Source of the DNA: Blastobasis lacticolella
Lineage: Eukaryota; Arthropoda; Insecta; Lepidoptera; Blastobasidae
Length of the DNA: 64,000 bases
Reading direction: 5' to 3'
Assembly (NCBI GenBank): GCA_905147135.1
Contig: LR990049.1
Coordinates: forward strand, 20,415,428 to 20,479,427
Translations under genes and position numbers: made by a program
Shown: piece after piece, positions 43,801 through 56,589 of the stretch
Numbering within the stretch: the first letter of the stretch is position 1
Layout: every line of letters begins with the position of its first letter
The notes under the pieces: generated by a model
Seen by the model: the letters and a program-made list of their open reading frames with translations, nothing else
Told to the model about the DNA's origin: nothing
Database searches by the model: none

Positions 43801-45430
43801 CACTCAGTACTTGATAGAGGACGCAACCGCAGAATATGTTACAGTGACGGCTCCTGATGCAGCATAATGCCATGCTCACCTTATTATATCAATAAAAGTC
43901 TGATAAGCCATTATCAGAGATTTATCAATGTAATATTACCGTGTAAGTTACAGACAGTAGGTACCTATTGAGTTTCAGTTTCTTTTGTTATTCCTATCTT
44001 CTTATAAGTTAGAGAGTAGGCAGACTCATCTCCTAGTAGCCACACAGTCTTGGCCTTTTTATATATTTACGATAAGTTGAACAAGGTTCTTTGGTAAACA
44101 AAAATTGTATAGGTAAGTTGAGCAAAACATTAGGGAATTCGGGAAGACCTTTTTTTATTTTACATTTTGTTTAAAATCAAGACCATTACAGGATAATCTG
44201 TAGGGGTCGCTGGTGTCAGGTAGTTGACGACCCGCAACACCCATTGAGGTGTCATTAATCATTTCCGAGTGTTCCATCCCGCATCCCGCGAAGCGCCGGC
44301 CGAAGCGCCATTCATATGTTAACGAACGCGACGCGGTTCGCTCTTTGTGTAACCTCGCTTCTTGCAACTTAAACTTGCTTACTTACTTTACAAGTATGTA
44401 CTGGTTAATTGAATTTCAAATCCTGTCTCTTGTGAGCACCGTCTTTGTTTGGCTTTCAACAAAGTAAATATGTGACTTGTATACGTCACCGCTCGGCGGA
44501 ATTACTTACATGCTCTAGTTAGTATTGTGTAAGGTTTTAACCACATTTAATTGTGTTCGTTACTGCATCATCTTGCGTTGTATCTTGCCTTTGCGCTCGG
44601 TTGTGTTATGTCAGTGTAATTAAACTTAGAATCTGTAACATTTTATAATTCTCGCTTTTTCTCGCGCCTTCGTCCGCTAATACCTATTCGGTTAACTGAA
44701 TTACAGGATAAATTACTGACTTGTGTTAATTTGGCTTTAAAGCTATAGCTTTCGTACAACAGTAATCATACCAAATAATAACAAAATAGCACATTTAGGC
44801 ATCTTTTTTACATTTTCATTTACAAGAAGACGACAATGAACTGTCGTTCTTGATTATCAGCAAAATCGATTTGATTGACATAATAGTCAGTATGAATGTG
44901 TAATGAAATTAGAATGTATCAGAGCACTCGCAATAACTATCATATGAACAGAGAAAGCCTGACAGTACCGTCTGCCTAAGAAATTGGTCAGTAAACCTGT
45001 CAAAGCTGCTGAGGCCGCTCGCAACGCGCTGACAAACGGAAAAGAAATCGCACACTTACATTCTAATCTCATTGCATATGGGCCTCCATGCATAACACAT
45101 GAGCCATATTGAATTATCAGTAAGGACGAAGGGGGGCGGCAAGGGAAGGACTGAAGGTGTTTGGTTCCGGAAACAAGCAAGTAAATTATGTATAACTTGC
45201 TAAATCGATGTATTGTGGCCGAGTCGCTCTGCACGCAAGTGTTGCGTGATACAATCTTAATAGATGCTAATAATTTAAGTACATCGTTTACATATAAAAA
45301 TTAATCTTTGATGTGAAAATATTCATAGCATAAATAAATTTATTTTAGAAAATTTATTTTAAACAACATAATGACATCACAAAAAATTACAAATAATTAT
45401 GATTGTTTTGTTTGTTGAAGTTGAACTTCT

Positions 45431-45688
45431 TCTAATATATAAAATTCTCGTGTCACAGTTTTCGTTGCCATACTCCTCCGAAACGGCTTGACCGATTTTG
45501 ATGAAATTTTTTGTGCTTATCCGGTATCTATGAGAATCGGCCAACATCTATTTTTCATCCCCCTACATTTTTTTATTATTTTTTAGACAAAATTTTTAAT
45601 TTCTATTTTTTTATGATACAACATACAAAAATACATACAATCCAGGAAATTATTTATATGGCAAAACAACGTTTGCCGGGTCAGCTAG
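45431..45688 (+). mobile_element. Non-autonomous Helitron, 258 bp
   Basis: Starts TCTAATATATAAAATTCTCG. The body has ccgaaacggcttgaccgatt. The 3' hairpin ggcaaa-acaacg-tttgcc is followed by GGGTCAGCTAG before T. It is complete. Reverse copy at 3284. Confidence 0.85.
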
Positions 45689-46487
45689 TATAATATAAAA
45701 TTGATATGATAAATGAAACAAATTTGAGATCACCATCAAATTGCTCTATCATAAAACTGCGCAGCAGATCACAGCCCAGGAAATGAAGAAAGCATCTTAA
45801 GATATGGGGGTTGACTGAAGTAAATGTTCTGCGGCTGAAATTATGTGATAATTCTAACAAACTGAAACTAGAGTAACGAGTTGTCTGTTTTAACACTTAT
45901 GAACTACGTGGATTACGTACACGGTACATCACTGGGGCCTGAAACTTATATATATACTTACTTTCTTTGAGTTTTTGTTCTTCAAATTAGGCTTCTTAAT
46001 TTCTTCAAGTGAGCATAGTCTACACCCACAATTGAGATATTCCTGCCGTAAAAACTACCCTATCAAAGTACGGAGCCCGTTCAATTCCTTTGAGAGCAGT
46101 ACTTGGGCAGTGAGTAGAGCAGTGATACCATCGCATGAGAACCCGTATTCGTGTCGGGTCACCTGAACTTATGCTAATATCGGGTGTGTCCCTGTCGTCG
46201 CGAACTGGGAACTAATCCGGGGACCCTTGAGGGGCTCTAAATTCATCAGGCGCTATATCAATTCGGAGAAGTTGATAACAGGCGTGTGGGTGGGGGAGGG
46301 GACTACGGAAGTGGGCCCAGCGTCGGACTCTCAGGAGACCAGTCTGCAGTGATATGTTTAGTAGCTGTATATACTTTGGATAATGTAGTTCCTTGTTTGG
46401 CGCGTACTGTACAGTGTGTATCAAAAGTGAAGCAGTATCTTTAGAATGGTTTAGGTATAGAAAGCAGTAGTAACCGTTAATGTAATT

Positions 46488-46722
46488 ACGACCTGAGTGG
46501 TTCAGTTGGTTAACATGTCGGTCTGCCACGCAGAGGGCCCGGGATGGATTCCCGGCCGGGCCGTAAATGAAATGATTAATTTAAATTTCTGTTATGGGTT
46601 TGGGTGTTGTATATATAATAAGTATGTATTTAAAAATATATAAGTAGTTTATCAGTTTTCTAGCACCCATATAACACAAAACTTTGTTTTCTTTGGGGCT
46701 AGATGGCGCTGTGTGGGTTGTC
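46488..46722 (+). mobile_element. SINE-1 copy
   Basis: Head acgacctgagtggttcagtt, altered B box ggatggattccc, body ggtgttgtatatataataag, tail agatggcgctgtgtggg. It is diverged at the B box. Confidence 0.85.
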
Positions 46723-46744
46723 CAAAATGAAATAAAAATTACAA

Positions 46745-46985
46745 TTTCATATAAACTCCGATTTCTTTTCCTACTCCTTTACTGTTCATGCTGCGAGACT
46801 TTGGAACTCTCTTCCACATGTGGTGCGGCACAGTTCGTCACTACAGACTTTTTAAAAACGTGTCAAGGACCATTATCTATCCCTGTCTAGTTGTACATTG
46901 ATATGTATGTATAGAATTGTATTATTATTATAAGTTTATATTATATTTGTTATATTTTATTTTATTAAAAATAAATTGCAATAAC
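46745..46985 (+). mobile_element. Jockey-like LINE remnant: ORF2 end and 3' end
   Basis: The plus strand encodes FTVHAARLWNSLPHVVRHSS and SLQTF, then a stop codon and KRVKDHYLSL. A(A)RLWNSLP..VR.S.SL..FK is the C-terminal signature of Jockey-like reverse transcriptases; the in-frame stop shows it is dead. It begins just after the SINE-1 tail. Confidence 0.75.
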
Positions 46986-47554
46986 GATTTCATACAATTC
47001 ATATTATAAATCCTACCGCTAGGTAGAGCCGGCATAATAAATAGTTAACCTGCTTGGTATTAACCTTTTCTATTATTTCAAACAATACCATTAACCGTGC
47101 TATCTACCAGTACTAAATCGGTCACATAGCAAATGTAACGATTAGATGCAAATTTATTCCGTTAACATTTCAGTTTGGAACTAGCATTGCGGGTAGGACG
47201 GCTCAATTTCCCGGCGGAACTTTCCACTCGCATAATAATAGGCACTAGAAAGGTTGAAACAACAAGCGATACTACAATACTATAGTTAGATCAAAGGCCC
47301 TATAATTTCAGTGGCACTATAAGCTGTCGGGGTTCCGAATTGCGGCAAGTTAAATTGAGTTGCCGCCGGAGTGCTCAGTGTCTGTAGCGCGGGTATCGAA
47401 CGCTAACTCCCGAAAAAGTTGCCTCGTGACCGGAATCGGAACAGCTGCGCCAGCCGAGCCTATACTCCACACTCCACTAACCCACCTGAATCTGAAATAT
47501 TACGAAAAACTTCGGATAACCCTGACCAAATATACACAAAAAATAACCATCTTG

Positions 47555-47610
47555 GCGTTAATATCCCGGTTGTGATGTCGCGCACGAGGGCTCAGGGTCC
47601 GCCATGATCA
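47555..47610 (-). mobile_element. SINE-2 tail scrap
   Basis: ggcgttaatatcccggttgt, then gcgcacgagggctcagg and gtccgccatgatcat are the reverse tail. Confidence 0.65.
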
Positions 47611-47999
47611 TAATTAGTAGGATTTAGACGCCAGGATGAGTATACATATACTTCATGATTTCTTAAACTCTTATACCAATTTTAATAACATACAATTAAA
47701 TATATATTATAACATAGTTTGTATTTCTTTAGCCGTTCAGGAGCTACTATACCACATACAGTCAAACAACTGCACAAAGCCACATATTTTTCCGTACGTT
47801 AGTATAAATATTCTGTGGCCGGGGATTAAAAATACTTCCTCATCCTATCGCGATTTATGAAAACAGCGGGTCTGTTTGATAATGCGCCTCAACAAAGAGG
47901 CCGGCCCGAGAATTTATTACTGAGCTACGCAAATGAACAGTCCTAAATATACTGCGAACCCTCACGACGAGAAAAATTTCTCATAACCTGCCACCTGGC

Positions 48000-48330
48000 G
48001 CCGAAAAAAAAAACAATTTTCGGCCGTGAATCGGGCTCGAAGGAGCATAAACCGTCATAACGGCGCACCTTTGTCCGCCGACCGCGCAATTTGCCGGCAG
48101 CCTCCCGGGGATCCCGCCATTATGCGCGCCGGCTCAGGGAATATTTTAAATCAGTTTTAGGCCTCTTTAAAATGGTAACAAGATTCTTTCGAGAAAAATG
48201 GACGGTGGATTTAATGGAGTGCGCTAATAGTTAATTCAAGGCCGCCTTTTGTCGCGGAGCGCGCACAATGGCGGCGCTGCCGGGCCCCTGGCCGCCGTGA
48301 TGGACGGCGCCGTATTTTACTTCGGGAAAA
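48000..48330. promoter_or_regulatory. GC-rich unique block, possible conserved non-coding element
   Basis: ttcggccgtgaatcgggctc, gcgcaatttgccggcagc, attatgcgcgccggctcagg and ggagcgcgcacaatggcgg alternate with homeodomain-type words (ggatttaatgg, atagttaattc). No ORF and no repeat match. Confidence 0.35.
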
Positions 48331-49165
48331 AAGGACACAATTAATGGAAAGTAAACAAGCGAATCGACTAAATAAGAAACTGAACTCCTTAGAATCTGTC
48401 GTCCTGAGAATCTGACCTAGATCGCCGAGTTCGCCTTGCGCTGCCGGTCGAGCCTCTTCAGGCTCGCAAAACTTTCCTCTCGTAACAACAAACTTTTCGG
48501 TAATTCAATATTATCGGGAGAGACACATTCAATTTCAGGATAGACAGCCTATATATTAATCTGGGATGTAAAATACAACTCCGCAAAATTATATTAAAAT
48601 CAGTAAAGTAGTTATTGCGTGAAAGAGTAACAAACATGCATCCAACTTTCGCATTCATAATATTTTTGCTAGAACATCATTGTTATTTATTGCCCACCTT
48701 TACGATCTTATTACAATGTGTTTCCAGTACGTTATGGTCGCAATAGCCTGTTCGCCATATGGAAGGTACAAAGTTCCCCAACTAGCGCGGGGCGGCCTGG
48801 GCAATGCGGGCAACGTGGGTCGTTCCGCCTTTATTGCCCTCTCCAGTTTGACTACAAAATTAAATGGACGTCTGGGGATAGATATCGTACCCCTTTTAAC
48901 TTCTGTCATTTGTATTTTTAAAATTGTCACTCATGAATTTTTATGGCACCCGAGAACTTATAATCGAGTCCAGTTAATTCGCTTTTGGTTATTTTTAGCA
49001 GGTGTAATCGTGGCGTGATTCATTTACGAGACTTGGCAATGAATGAATAAATGAACACTTTACATATAGTAGTAACAGAGAAAACAACAGGCGGCGATTT
49101 CTTCGAAGCAAACTTTGGCTAGCGAACTAGCAATAGGGTCTTGTTTGTTCCTTTGTTGGAACTAC

Positions 49166-49191
49166 GGTTAGGTTAGGTTAGGTTAGGTTAG
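49166..49191 (+). repeat. Interstitial telomeric repeat (TTAGG)
   Basis: Five perfect GGTTA units. TTAGG is the canonical telomere repeat of most insects, including moths. Confidence 0.95.
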
Positions 49192-49289
49192 TATGCATTC
49201 ACTTAGCTTGGATAAGAAAGAATGCAACTTTGTTAGATTTCAAAATTGCCCAAAATTCACTACTTCAAAATATTTGCCAAACAAAGCAA

Positions 49290-49640
49290 CACAAACAAGC
49301 GACGGCGCGGCGGCAAACATTTCGTAATCTGCAAACTCCAACTGCTCGTGATAATCGCATCAAATCAAAAGCTCGGCTTCTCTAATCCCTCGCCGAAACA
49401 AGACTGGATTTTATTCGAGGCGGCGGCGGCGGGCGCGCGGGGCAAAGCGGCGCTAATCGAAAAATCGTCCGTAAGAGGCTTAACAAAGGGTTGCCGACTC
49501 GCCCCGGCTCCCTCCAAGAACTCTGAGTTTGGCTTCGCAATAAAAGCGATCCCGACTCTTTTGTTTAACACTTTTCCCTTCGAATGATGGCTCTGCTGTT
49601 GACGTAATTTGCATGCCGAATTAATGAAGCGCTCCCGGGA
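49290..49640. other. GC-rich unique block
   Basis: gcgacggcgcggcggcaaac and gaggcggcggcggcgggcgc. Both strands are open for about 110 codons without a domain. Possibly regulatory. Confidence 0.3.
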
Positions 49641-51239
49641 CGGCCAATCGCTTAGCGGCTTTAAGGTTCTATTTAAAAAGATTTTAGTCAATTTACTTAG
49701 TGTTTTAATTAATGTAGTTTATGAGATTAAATTATGTTACAGCAACATGCAGCTCACTTGATCGGAAGTAATTACGATTGAAACATTGTAAGTTATACCT
49801 ACATACCTATAAGTAGCATTTGAGGTACATACATATAAACCTACGTTACATTTTTCGCAAGCGAGATGAAGTATGAAAGCTATCGCTATTCCAGTTAGAC
49901 AGTAGCCCACCTGGTGGTCATAACATATCAAAAGTTGGTCATTTAATTAAAACTACGACAATTTGTATGTAACTGTGAACATCTGGGCTCCAAATTTTAG
50001 GGATAATTCCTTGAAGGGATACACCTGAAAATAACCTTCTTTTCACTACCCGCATCTCGCAAGCATAACGTGACATCTGTAACCAGTTCAGTGCCGCGAG
50101 CTCATACGAGGTAAATAACAAAGCGCCCGCACCTTTTTCATACGACAACAAGCCGGCAGCGAAGAGCGGCCGCGAGGATATAAGTTAGATTAGAGGTTGC
50201 GCGAACGCTGCGGACGGACCCGCGTCAACTTTACACTACCATGTTTCGGTTCAGTCAGTGTGTATGACTGAAACACGAGTAAATTCGAGATTTCATCATG
50301 TCAGACTAAAGACGCCCACTGCTGCCAGTGATCTCCACAATGAGATTCAACAAGTAAAAGGGTTAGTTGTGAGTATGGTGACAGGCGGGAAAAACCTACA
50401 CCGTAGCCGTACGCTTTTCAAAGAAACTCCCTGCCGCGTACGACCATATAATAGAATAATATTCCGGCAACAGTATTCCCGTAGTCGGTACGATATTGGA
50501 GTCTTCAAAAACTTTCCTAGTAATGCGAATTTCCATGGGCGGTGTTACTTATCTTACCATTGACTTCCCACTCTCTTAAAAAAAATTTACTGCATGGTGA
50601 GCCTTGGCTTGTATATTATAAGTATTTAATGACAAATTTCACAGTATATTTTAGCTCTAAATACAATGTAAGAGTACATACAGGTGAGATCCTTTTGTTA
50701 GCAAGCTGTGTCACAGCACAGCAATTCTGAATATGATTGTTGTGGTGTGGTCTTTGTTACGCAATAAATGTCATAAAAAGCGTTTCATATTAACAATTAA
50801 GAGATGAACGCGGTCTCTAATTAAAGTCGCAAAGTGACGCGCTCACGCTCGTGGTTCACTCGTGCGCGATGATTCGTCTACAAGATATATTATACCAAAT
50901 GTACATTGACAACGTACACTTCGTCAGTATAAATGGTTATTTCAGAAGATGAAATGGGTCCTTCCCCAGGTAATGGGCGCCCCTACTGAAAACCAGCGTC
51001 ATAGCGACTGTTGTGGCATATGCTGAGTGTTGCCCCATAGCACTCTCCACACAAGTAACGAGTTTAAAGTCACTTTACACATTGTCGCATATCTCGGGTT
51101 TATTTCCACATATTGTATGTGACAACGATATATTGTGTGTGGTGATGTAATGTGACAGTAGTGTGTGTGATGGCGGTCAAATCTCTGTCTAGTTCTATAA
51201 AAAAGGCTATGTAAATACAAAGCATTAAAACGGAATTTA

Positions 51240-51400
51240 GTGTAGCCCACTGTCTTAACAACATTCGCGCATTCATCGGCTGGCTACTCCCGCCGGCTCG
51301 TCGCGTCGCTCACTAATTGCAGCCGTTGATTCTAATTCCCCCGCGCCGGGGAAGCCGACATCCCAAATTTCCGACTCGAATTAACAACAACAATGAGATT
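51240..51400. other. GC-rich unique block
   Basis: ggctactcccgccggctcgt and cccccgcgccggggaagccg. No repeat match. Confidence 0.25.
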
Positions 51401-51527
51401 TGGAAATATTTCTATTTATGTAGCGAGTATTCGAAATGAAGTCTGATGAATGAAATTAATGAAGATCGTTACCACGATCGCAGGGACTAGCTAGATGGAG
51501 AAGGCACAGTATCAGGTTTTGTTGAGA

Positions 51528-51665
51528 TTTGTGGAGCAGGCCTATGCCCAGCAGTGGGCGCCTTCGGCTGATATGACGATCAAGATAATGGTAACCATCC
51601 ATACGCTACGGTAACTGCTAACCATTAGGCATTCCGTAAAGATCTTTACTACCTTAGTTTCACAA
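51528..51665 (+). mobile_element. Two adjacent LINE 3' ends
   Basis: gtggagcaggcctatgccca, then gcagtgggcgccttcggctg is the end of a common moth LINE (51528-51587). It is followed directly by a diverged LINE-B tail (catacgctacggtaactgct, accattaggc, ttagtttcacaaaa). Confidence 0.6.
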
Positions 51666-53068
51666 AAAATGTTACCATTTGAGTTAGGCTCACAGGGACT
51701 TTCCACAGGAAGCTGAAATTATACAACGTTGTTGTTGTCTGTTCAACCAAGGACGAATAACAAATTATTTGAAGAATTTTTCCAAGAATCTTGCGTAATA
51801 ATCCTTTACTGTATAGATTAAATAGCCTATATTATTTTTTCCCAGTATTTTTGTTCCCATTTGCGTTTTCCCCATTCAGGTATGTTTTTCTTCGCATATT
51901 TCACCATTCGCATGTATTCCCAATATTTTATTCACCCGAAGCGTAATCCTTGTTTTTCTCTATTGCTGAATTTTGCCAGAAGCGTAATTTCCATTCGCGT
52001 TTTTCACAGTAGGTACATATTTCACTGACATTTATTCACAAGCGTGCGACAGAGACGGCGCTCTACGAAGCCGAACTAGTAGATTTGCACGCCATCATAA
52101 TAGATATTCATATTCATATTGATTTATTTCAGTAAAATATTACACCGTCATTTACATGTTACACAAATGTTATTATTAGATTAGAAAAGCAAAAAATAAA
52201 AGTGACATAATTTTTTTGGAATACAAAATGTCAAATTTAAATGAATATATTGGGTAGGTATGCCCACTATTAATTTAATATTATGAAACTAACATCTGTA
52301 ACGGCGCGACGGTATGTGTGTATGCACACAACATAAAAAAACCCTCAGCCGTGAAGGTAGCTAACTTTCCGATATTTTACCAAAGTACACCAATGTGGTT
52401 CACGAACGGGAGCAGTCAAGTACCGCCCTCCACCGATACCCACCGAGCCACTACAAAGTTCTGACTACCCGCACAATATCGTGAACGTATCAATTCGATT
52501 GAGCCTGACGGCATAAAGGACCGTACACTCTGGCTGGTCTGGTTTATTCTTACGATTTGTGATTTGAGTGAAGAATTTGTCTATGTTTACGAGTTGTCCA
52601 AATATGTACGGGCCGTCGGCGTTCCGTGTCACGAACGTGAACCACACCTTCAAAGACCAGAAAATGAATTTATGAGTAAACTCTCCACTGATGTGGAGGA
52701 GGCTCAGGTCCAGCTGTAAACTGTTATGGTATCTAGTGAGCCATATTTGTGAGTCATGTGTGATTACCTCATTTCCGGTCAGAACCTATCCCCTTTTTAT
52801 GCTCGCTTGTCACTGAAGAGCATAAAAAAATACAAACCCGGCCGATGTTAACCAACATCGGAAAAGAGAGTAACATCCCTGCCCCGGCCCGGCCACTGGA
52901 ACGGTCAAGTGCGTATAGACTTAAACTGGCCGGAACTTTTCCCAAGGGCGGCGAGCCAAGCTTGAGCAAACTGTTTGTCAAGTATTCCCGCGCGGGGCAG
53001 CGTAGATATTTCCAATCAAGTCGATGTAAACTAATCAAAGGGTCAAGAGGGCTAGTACGTATGTGCAT

Positions 53069-53096
53069 CCCCCCCCCCCCTCCTTCCCTCCCCCTT
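53069..53096 (+). repeat. C-rich tract with a 12-base C-run
   Basis: Twelve C in a row, then tccttccctcccccttaca. Low complexity; the minus strand is G-quadruplex-capable. Confidence 0.8.
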
Positions 53097-53591
53097 ACAT
53101 ACCCCGCTCGTGGGTCACTGTTGATCTAAGCAGCACAAAGGGTTGAGTGATTGCGACGAGCACTCGGAAAACAAACGAACCGCTTCCACACCCCAACATT
53201 TTCGAGTTAGGTGCTACAAAGTAAATTTTAGGTAGTACGTCATTTCGAACTTCTTTGTGCAATAAACAGTTCCGTTTCTATAACAGACCCATGTCACACT
53301 GTGGAAATTTTCTACAACAAAATAGTTAATTACGATCTTACGTTGAGGAGTTACTTTGTTTAAGTTACGTAGGCTAGTCGTAGCAATATCTACCGTGTGC
53401 GCTACGCCGTAGCGCCGTGGCCGACTTTATGACGGCTCGACGACAGTTGCGTTTCTTTTTGGTGAAGGAGATGTAATTACCAACTTATGGAAGTATTTGA
53501 TATAATATGTTTGCGGCCGAGAGTGTACCTTGTTAATGATACCTCTAGCCAAGAGAATGAAATATTTATAATGTATTGTTTCAAACTAAAC

Positions 53592-53896
53592 TAGACGGGA
53601 TTTGGACGCGATGTACCTTTTCGATTTGTTTTCCCGACGTTTCGGTAGAGTTACACCCACCGTGGTCACCAAGATCAAGCGCTCAAGATTTATCGTAGGA
53701 CGTATCCGTGGACATCGTGAGTGTTGTGTGCAATCAACAACAAATTGACAATTCTATGTGAGGGTAGGAGTCTACCAGCACATCACCGCAGCTGTCACCT
53801 CTCCACGGCAGTCGTCTCGTGACCACGGTGGGTGTAACCCTACCGAAACGTCGGAAAAATAAATCGAAAAGGTACGTCGCGTGTAAGTCCCGTCTA
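53592..53896. mobile_element. 305-bp MITE with about 75-bp inverted ends
   Basis: Left TAGACGGGATTTGGACGCGA..., cgacgtttcggtagagttac, acccaccgtggtcac; right is its inverse, ending cccgtcta. TA lies at both ends and could be the target duplication. The centre, about 150 bp, is unique. It is non-coding. Confidence 0.85.
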
Positions 53897-54315
53897 ATAT
53901 AATAATATATTTATAATGTAGGCGTAAAATTCGGTTTAAATGTTCTAAACCTGATCCCACCGGAACTAATTAAAGCCTATGTGCTATTCTGGGCTATAAG
54001 CTTGTAATGATGATACCTATATCATCTCCTTCTGGTATGCTATCTGTCTCTGTTCAAAATTCTAAATCATGCTTCAAAATTCTATATTCAAACATTTAAA
54101 ATTCGAATGGCAACAATTTGACTCGATTTTATTGTTTTATTTATTCAAAAGTATATTGTGCAAAGAAAATACATAGCAAATAACAGCCTTTATTTTATTT
54201 TCCGGACTCACTTTTAATTAATTCAACTAAGTACTACCCCTTACGAAAGGGTAAAAGCCTCTGCCATAGGGCTCTGCCTAAGCCCGCATTAAAAGCATTA
54301 CAAGTTTATATTTGA

Positions 54316-54501
54316 CTAGCAGCCGCCCCGGCTTCGCACAGGTACCACTACGGGTACACGGGTATATAGCTTATGTCACCCAGGGATAGTCTAGCTTCCC
54401 AACGGTGAAAGAATTTTTGAAATCGGTCCAGTAGTTTCGAAGCCTACTCAATACAAACAAACAAAAAATCAAACCTTTCCTCTTTATAATATTAGTATAG
54501 A
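54316..54501 (-). mobile_element. Non-autonomous Helitron
   Basis: On minus: TCTATACTAATATTATAAAG start, aaaattctttcaccgttggg middle, ggggcggctgCTAG end. It is complete and related to the fragments at 30440 and 34405. Confidence 0.8.
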
Positions 54502-55261
54502 TAAAAGTTCTAGAGAAGCAGTGTTATTTAATATGTTTAAATATCAGTCATAATGTCAGTGCTAATATAACCAGTTGCAGCCATTTCCACATATAATTTC
54601 TCATAAAGTGTTACAGTTCTACGACCTGCTTCCATCATCAAAGCTCCTATTTTAAACCGCCTACACCCGGTGTCACCTCCAGGTCGATGCCCGGGCGAAG
54701 TGCGTTAAACTACATTACTTAAAAAAATATATTAAAATCTGATAATATATTTGCTTGAAGAAAAGAGTAACGAACATCTAAAGGTCCATCCATCCTTAAA
54801 AATTTTCGTATTTAGTAGGATTCGCAGTAAGTAGGATGTGTGAATACTTGAATCGCCTGTTGCGATCTTTTATATGCGCTGTAGAGGCTTAAAAGGCATG
54901 TTATACGGCTTATTGGTTGGGCTTTTTAGGAGTCCGGACGAAGATTTCGAAGTGGCTGTGCTATTTTTACGTGATTGATGCGATTAATAGTAAAGCGTCT
55001 GTGGCCGTGTAGTGTTATCCGTCCAAACAGCCATTGACAGTGTACTGTCGGACATAAGCAATAAAATTTGACTTGTATATTATATATTTCATTTATATTA
55101 TTATTATTATGCCGGAAAAATTCAAAGACAAATAGATTTCCGAATGTCAATATATCAATGTATGTTTTTGAACTACGGCAGTAAGTCATGGTCAAATTTA
55201 AATTACCAGTGAAATTATGTATTTAAATCGAAATTTAGCAGCAGTGTAGGTATTATATATA

Positions 55262-55343
55262 AAACGCATTGGTGTTGCAGGCGGTGGTGACCACTTTCCA
55301 TCAGGTGGACCGCTTGCCTGTTTGTAAGACGTATAAAAAAAAA
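55262..55343 (+). mobile_element. LINE-A 3' end
   Basis: aaacgcattggtgttgcagg, cggtggtgaccactttcc, atcaggtggaccgcttgcc and an A-run. Confidence 0.8.
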
Positions 55344-55559
55344 CAAGACTATAGCTTACGTAGGTTAATTGATACGGTAAGTCATGATTTTGTTACGAGT
55401 GTTGTTAATTTACCAAAAAAGATACGCCAGTCTGGATAGAGTTTACGAGTTGGTAGCCTTTATAAACAATCAAAACTTTACTACTTTACATACAAGCTTG
55501 CAAAGGCCGTCTACATCAACATTTCTGCAAAGTTGGTGCTCATTGGGTGTAAAGAACTA

Positions 55560-55625
55560 TCACCAGCAGCTGCTCTGGGGGACCGCGGGGCGCGAAGTGC
55601 GGGGCGCGGGGCGGACGCAGCGTTA
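55560..55625. other. G-rich tract
   Basis: gggggaccgcggggcgcg and gcggggcgcggggcgg. Quadruplex-like but with one long loop. Confidence 0.45.
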
Positions 55626-55769
55626 TTACGATCCGGTGTTTGTCCATCAATCACCGGCTGCAGTAACGGAGCATTGAAATCATTGATACTGTGAGGGATG
55701 GGTTTTGTAAAGCTGTGAAAATGCTTGCATTCTAATATTACAAACGCCAATTATTATAACGTTAGAGCG

Positions 55770-55850
55770 TCAATGGTTAAGGGGTCCATCTTGTACCCCG
55801 AGGAACTGGGTGCGAATCCCAGAGCCGCCATGTACCAGCGCTGTAAGACG
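55770..55850 (+). mobile_element. tRNA-like SINE-2 head
   Basis: gtcaatggttaaggggtcc (A box like) and gtgcgaatcccagagccgcc (B box region), followed by atgtaccagcgctgtaag. The matching tail is at 56075, so one interrupted copy is possible. Confidence 0.5.
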
Positions 55851-56074
55851 CCTCGCGGTTCACAGAATAAGCTGAGTGGGATCCTTTTGCACTGGCCGCC
55901 GCGACATTGACAGTGCCATGGAAAGCAATGTAGGGGTGCGTTTACTTATTTAGGTGCTTGGTTCATTAGTTGTTGCGGATGGTGTATGTGCTTACCTACT
56001 TCATGTACTGTGCAGTACTTAAGTACTTAACTTTTTTTTTGTCGTGTCGTGGTGTCTTGTGGCAATAAATGTTC

Positions 56075-56300
56075 AACATTTGTGATAAAACTTGTATATT
56101 CAAGCGACTGAATGTGTAACCATGATCCAATCTGGCCAGTTTTATAGGGTTACGATGGTCAAATGGCAGTCACTACACTTTAATTACCTGACCTACCAAA
56201 TCCTGGATCATGGTCAAGGCTAACCCTTGACCATGTCCCGGACCATCGCGAGCGAGAGCACAACCGGGACATTACCGTCAAGATGACCAATAATAATAAC
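56075..56300 (+). mobile_element. SINE-2, body and tail
   Basis: gactgaatgtgtaaccatg, atccaatctggccag, ctggatcatggtcaaggc, a 20-bp local duplication (tggtcaaggctaacccttga), then caaccgggacattacc. Confidence 0.75.
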
Positions 56301-56589
56301 GTCATGCCTTTTTATTGGAACCTAGTTCTTGAACTAATTATATGTGTAGATTATAACTGTTATGTATACCTAAAATAAATAAATAAATAAATTAAATTAT
56401 GCGTAGGTATTTTTAAGTAATGAAATGCATGTACAAAGGGGGCACATGTAGACATTTTTTCGGGGTATTGCATAGGAAAGGATGTCACGAAGGATTGCGC
56501 GCTGTAAAATACTATATTTACCTCTCTATCACCGAAACCTAGGCGCAACCATAGCTTTTCAGATCACATTTTGTATTTCACATGTTTCA

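Noticed and set aside
43341..43814. 157-codon frame on plus
   Set aside because: The last third is a Pro/Ala run from a GC-rich tract, the rest is AT-rich text with no domain, and there is no transcript context.
50258..50563. 101-codon frame on plus
   Set aside because: No domain or homologous pattern recognised; frame length is within chance for this window.
55511..55750. GC-rich frame on minus as the first Ig1 exon
   Set aside because: Ala/Pro/Arg shadow of a G-rich tract; lacks the conserved Cys, Trp and linker residues of Ig1.
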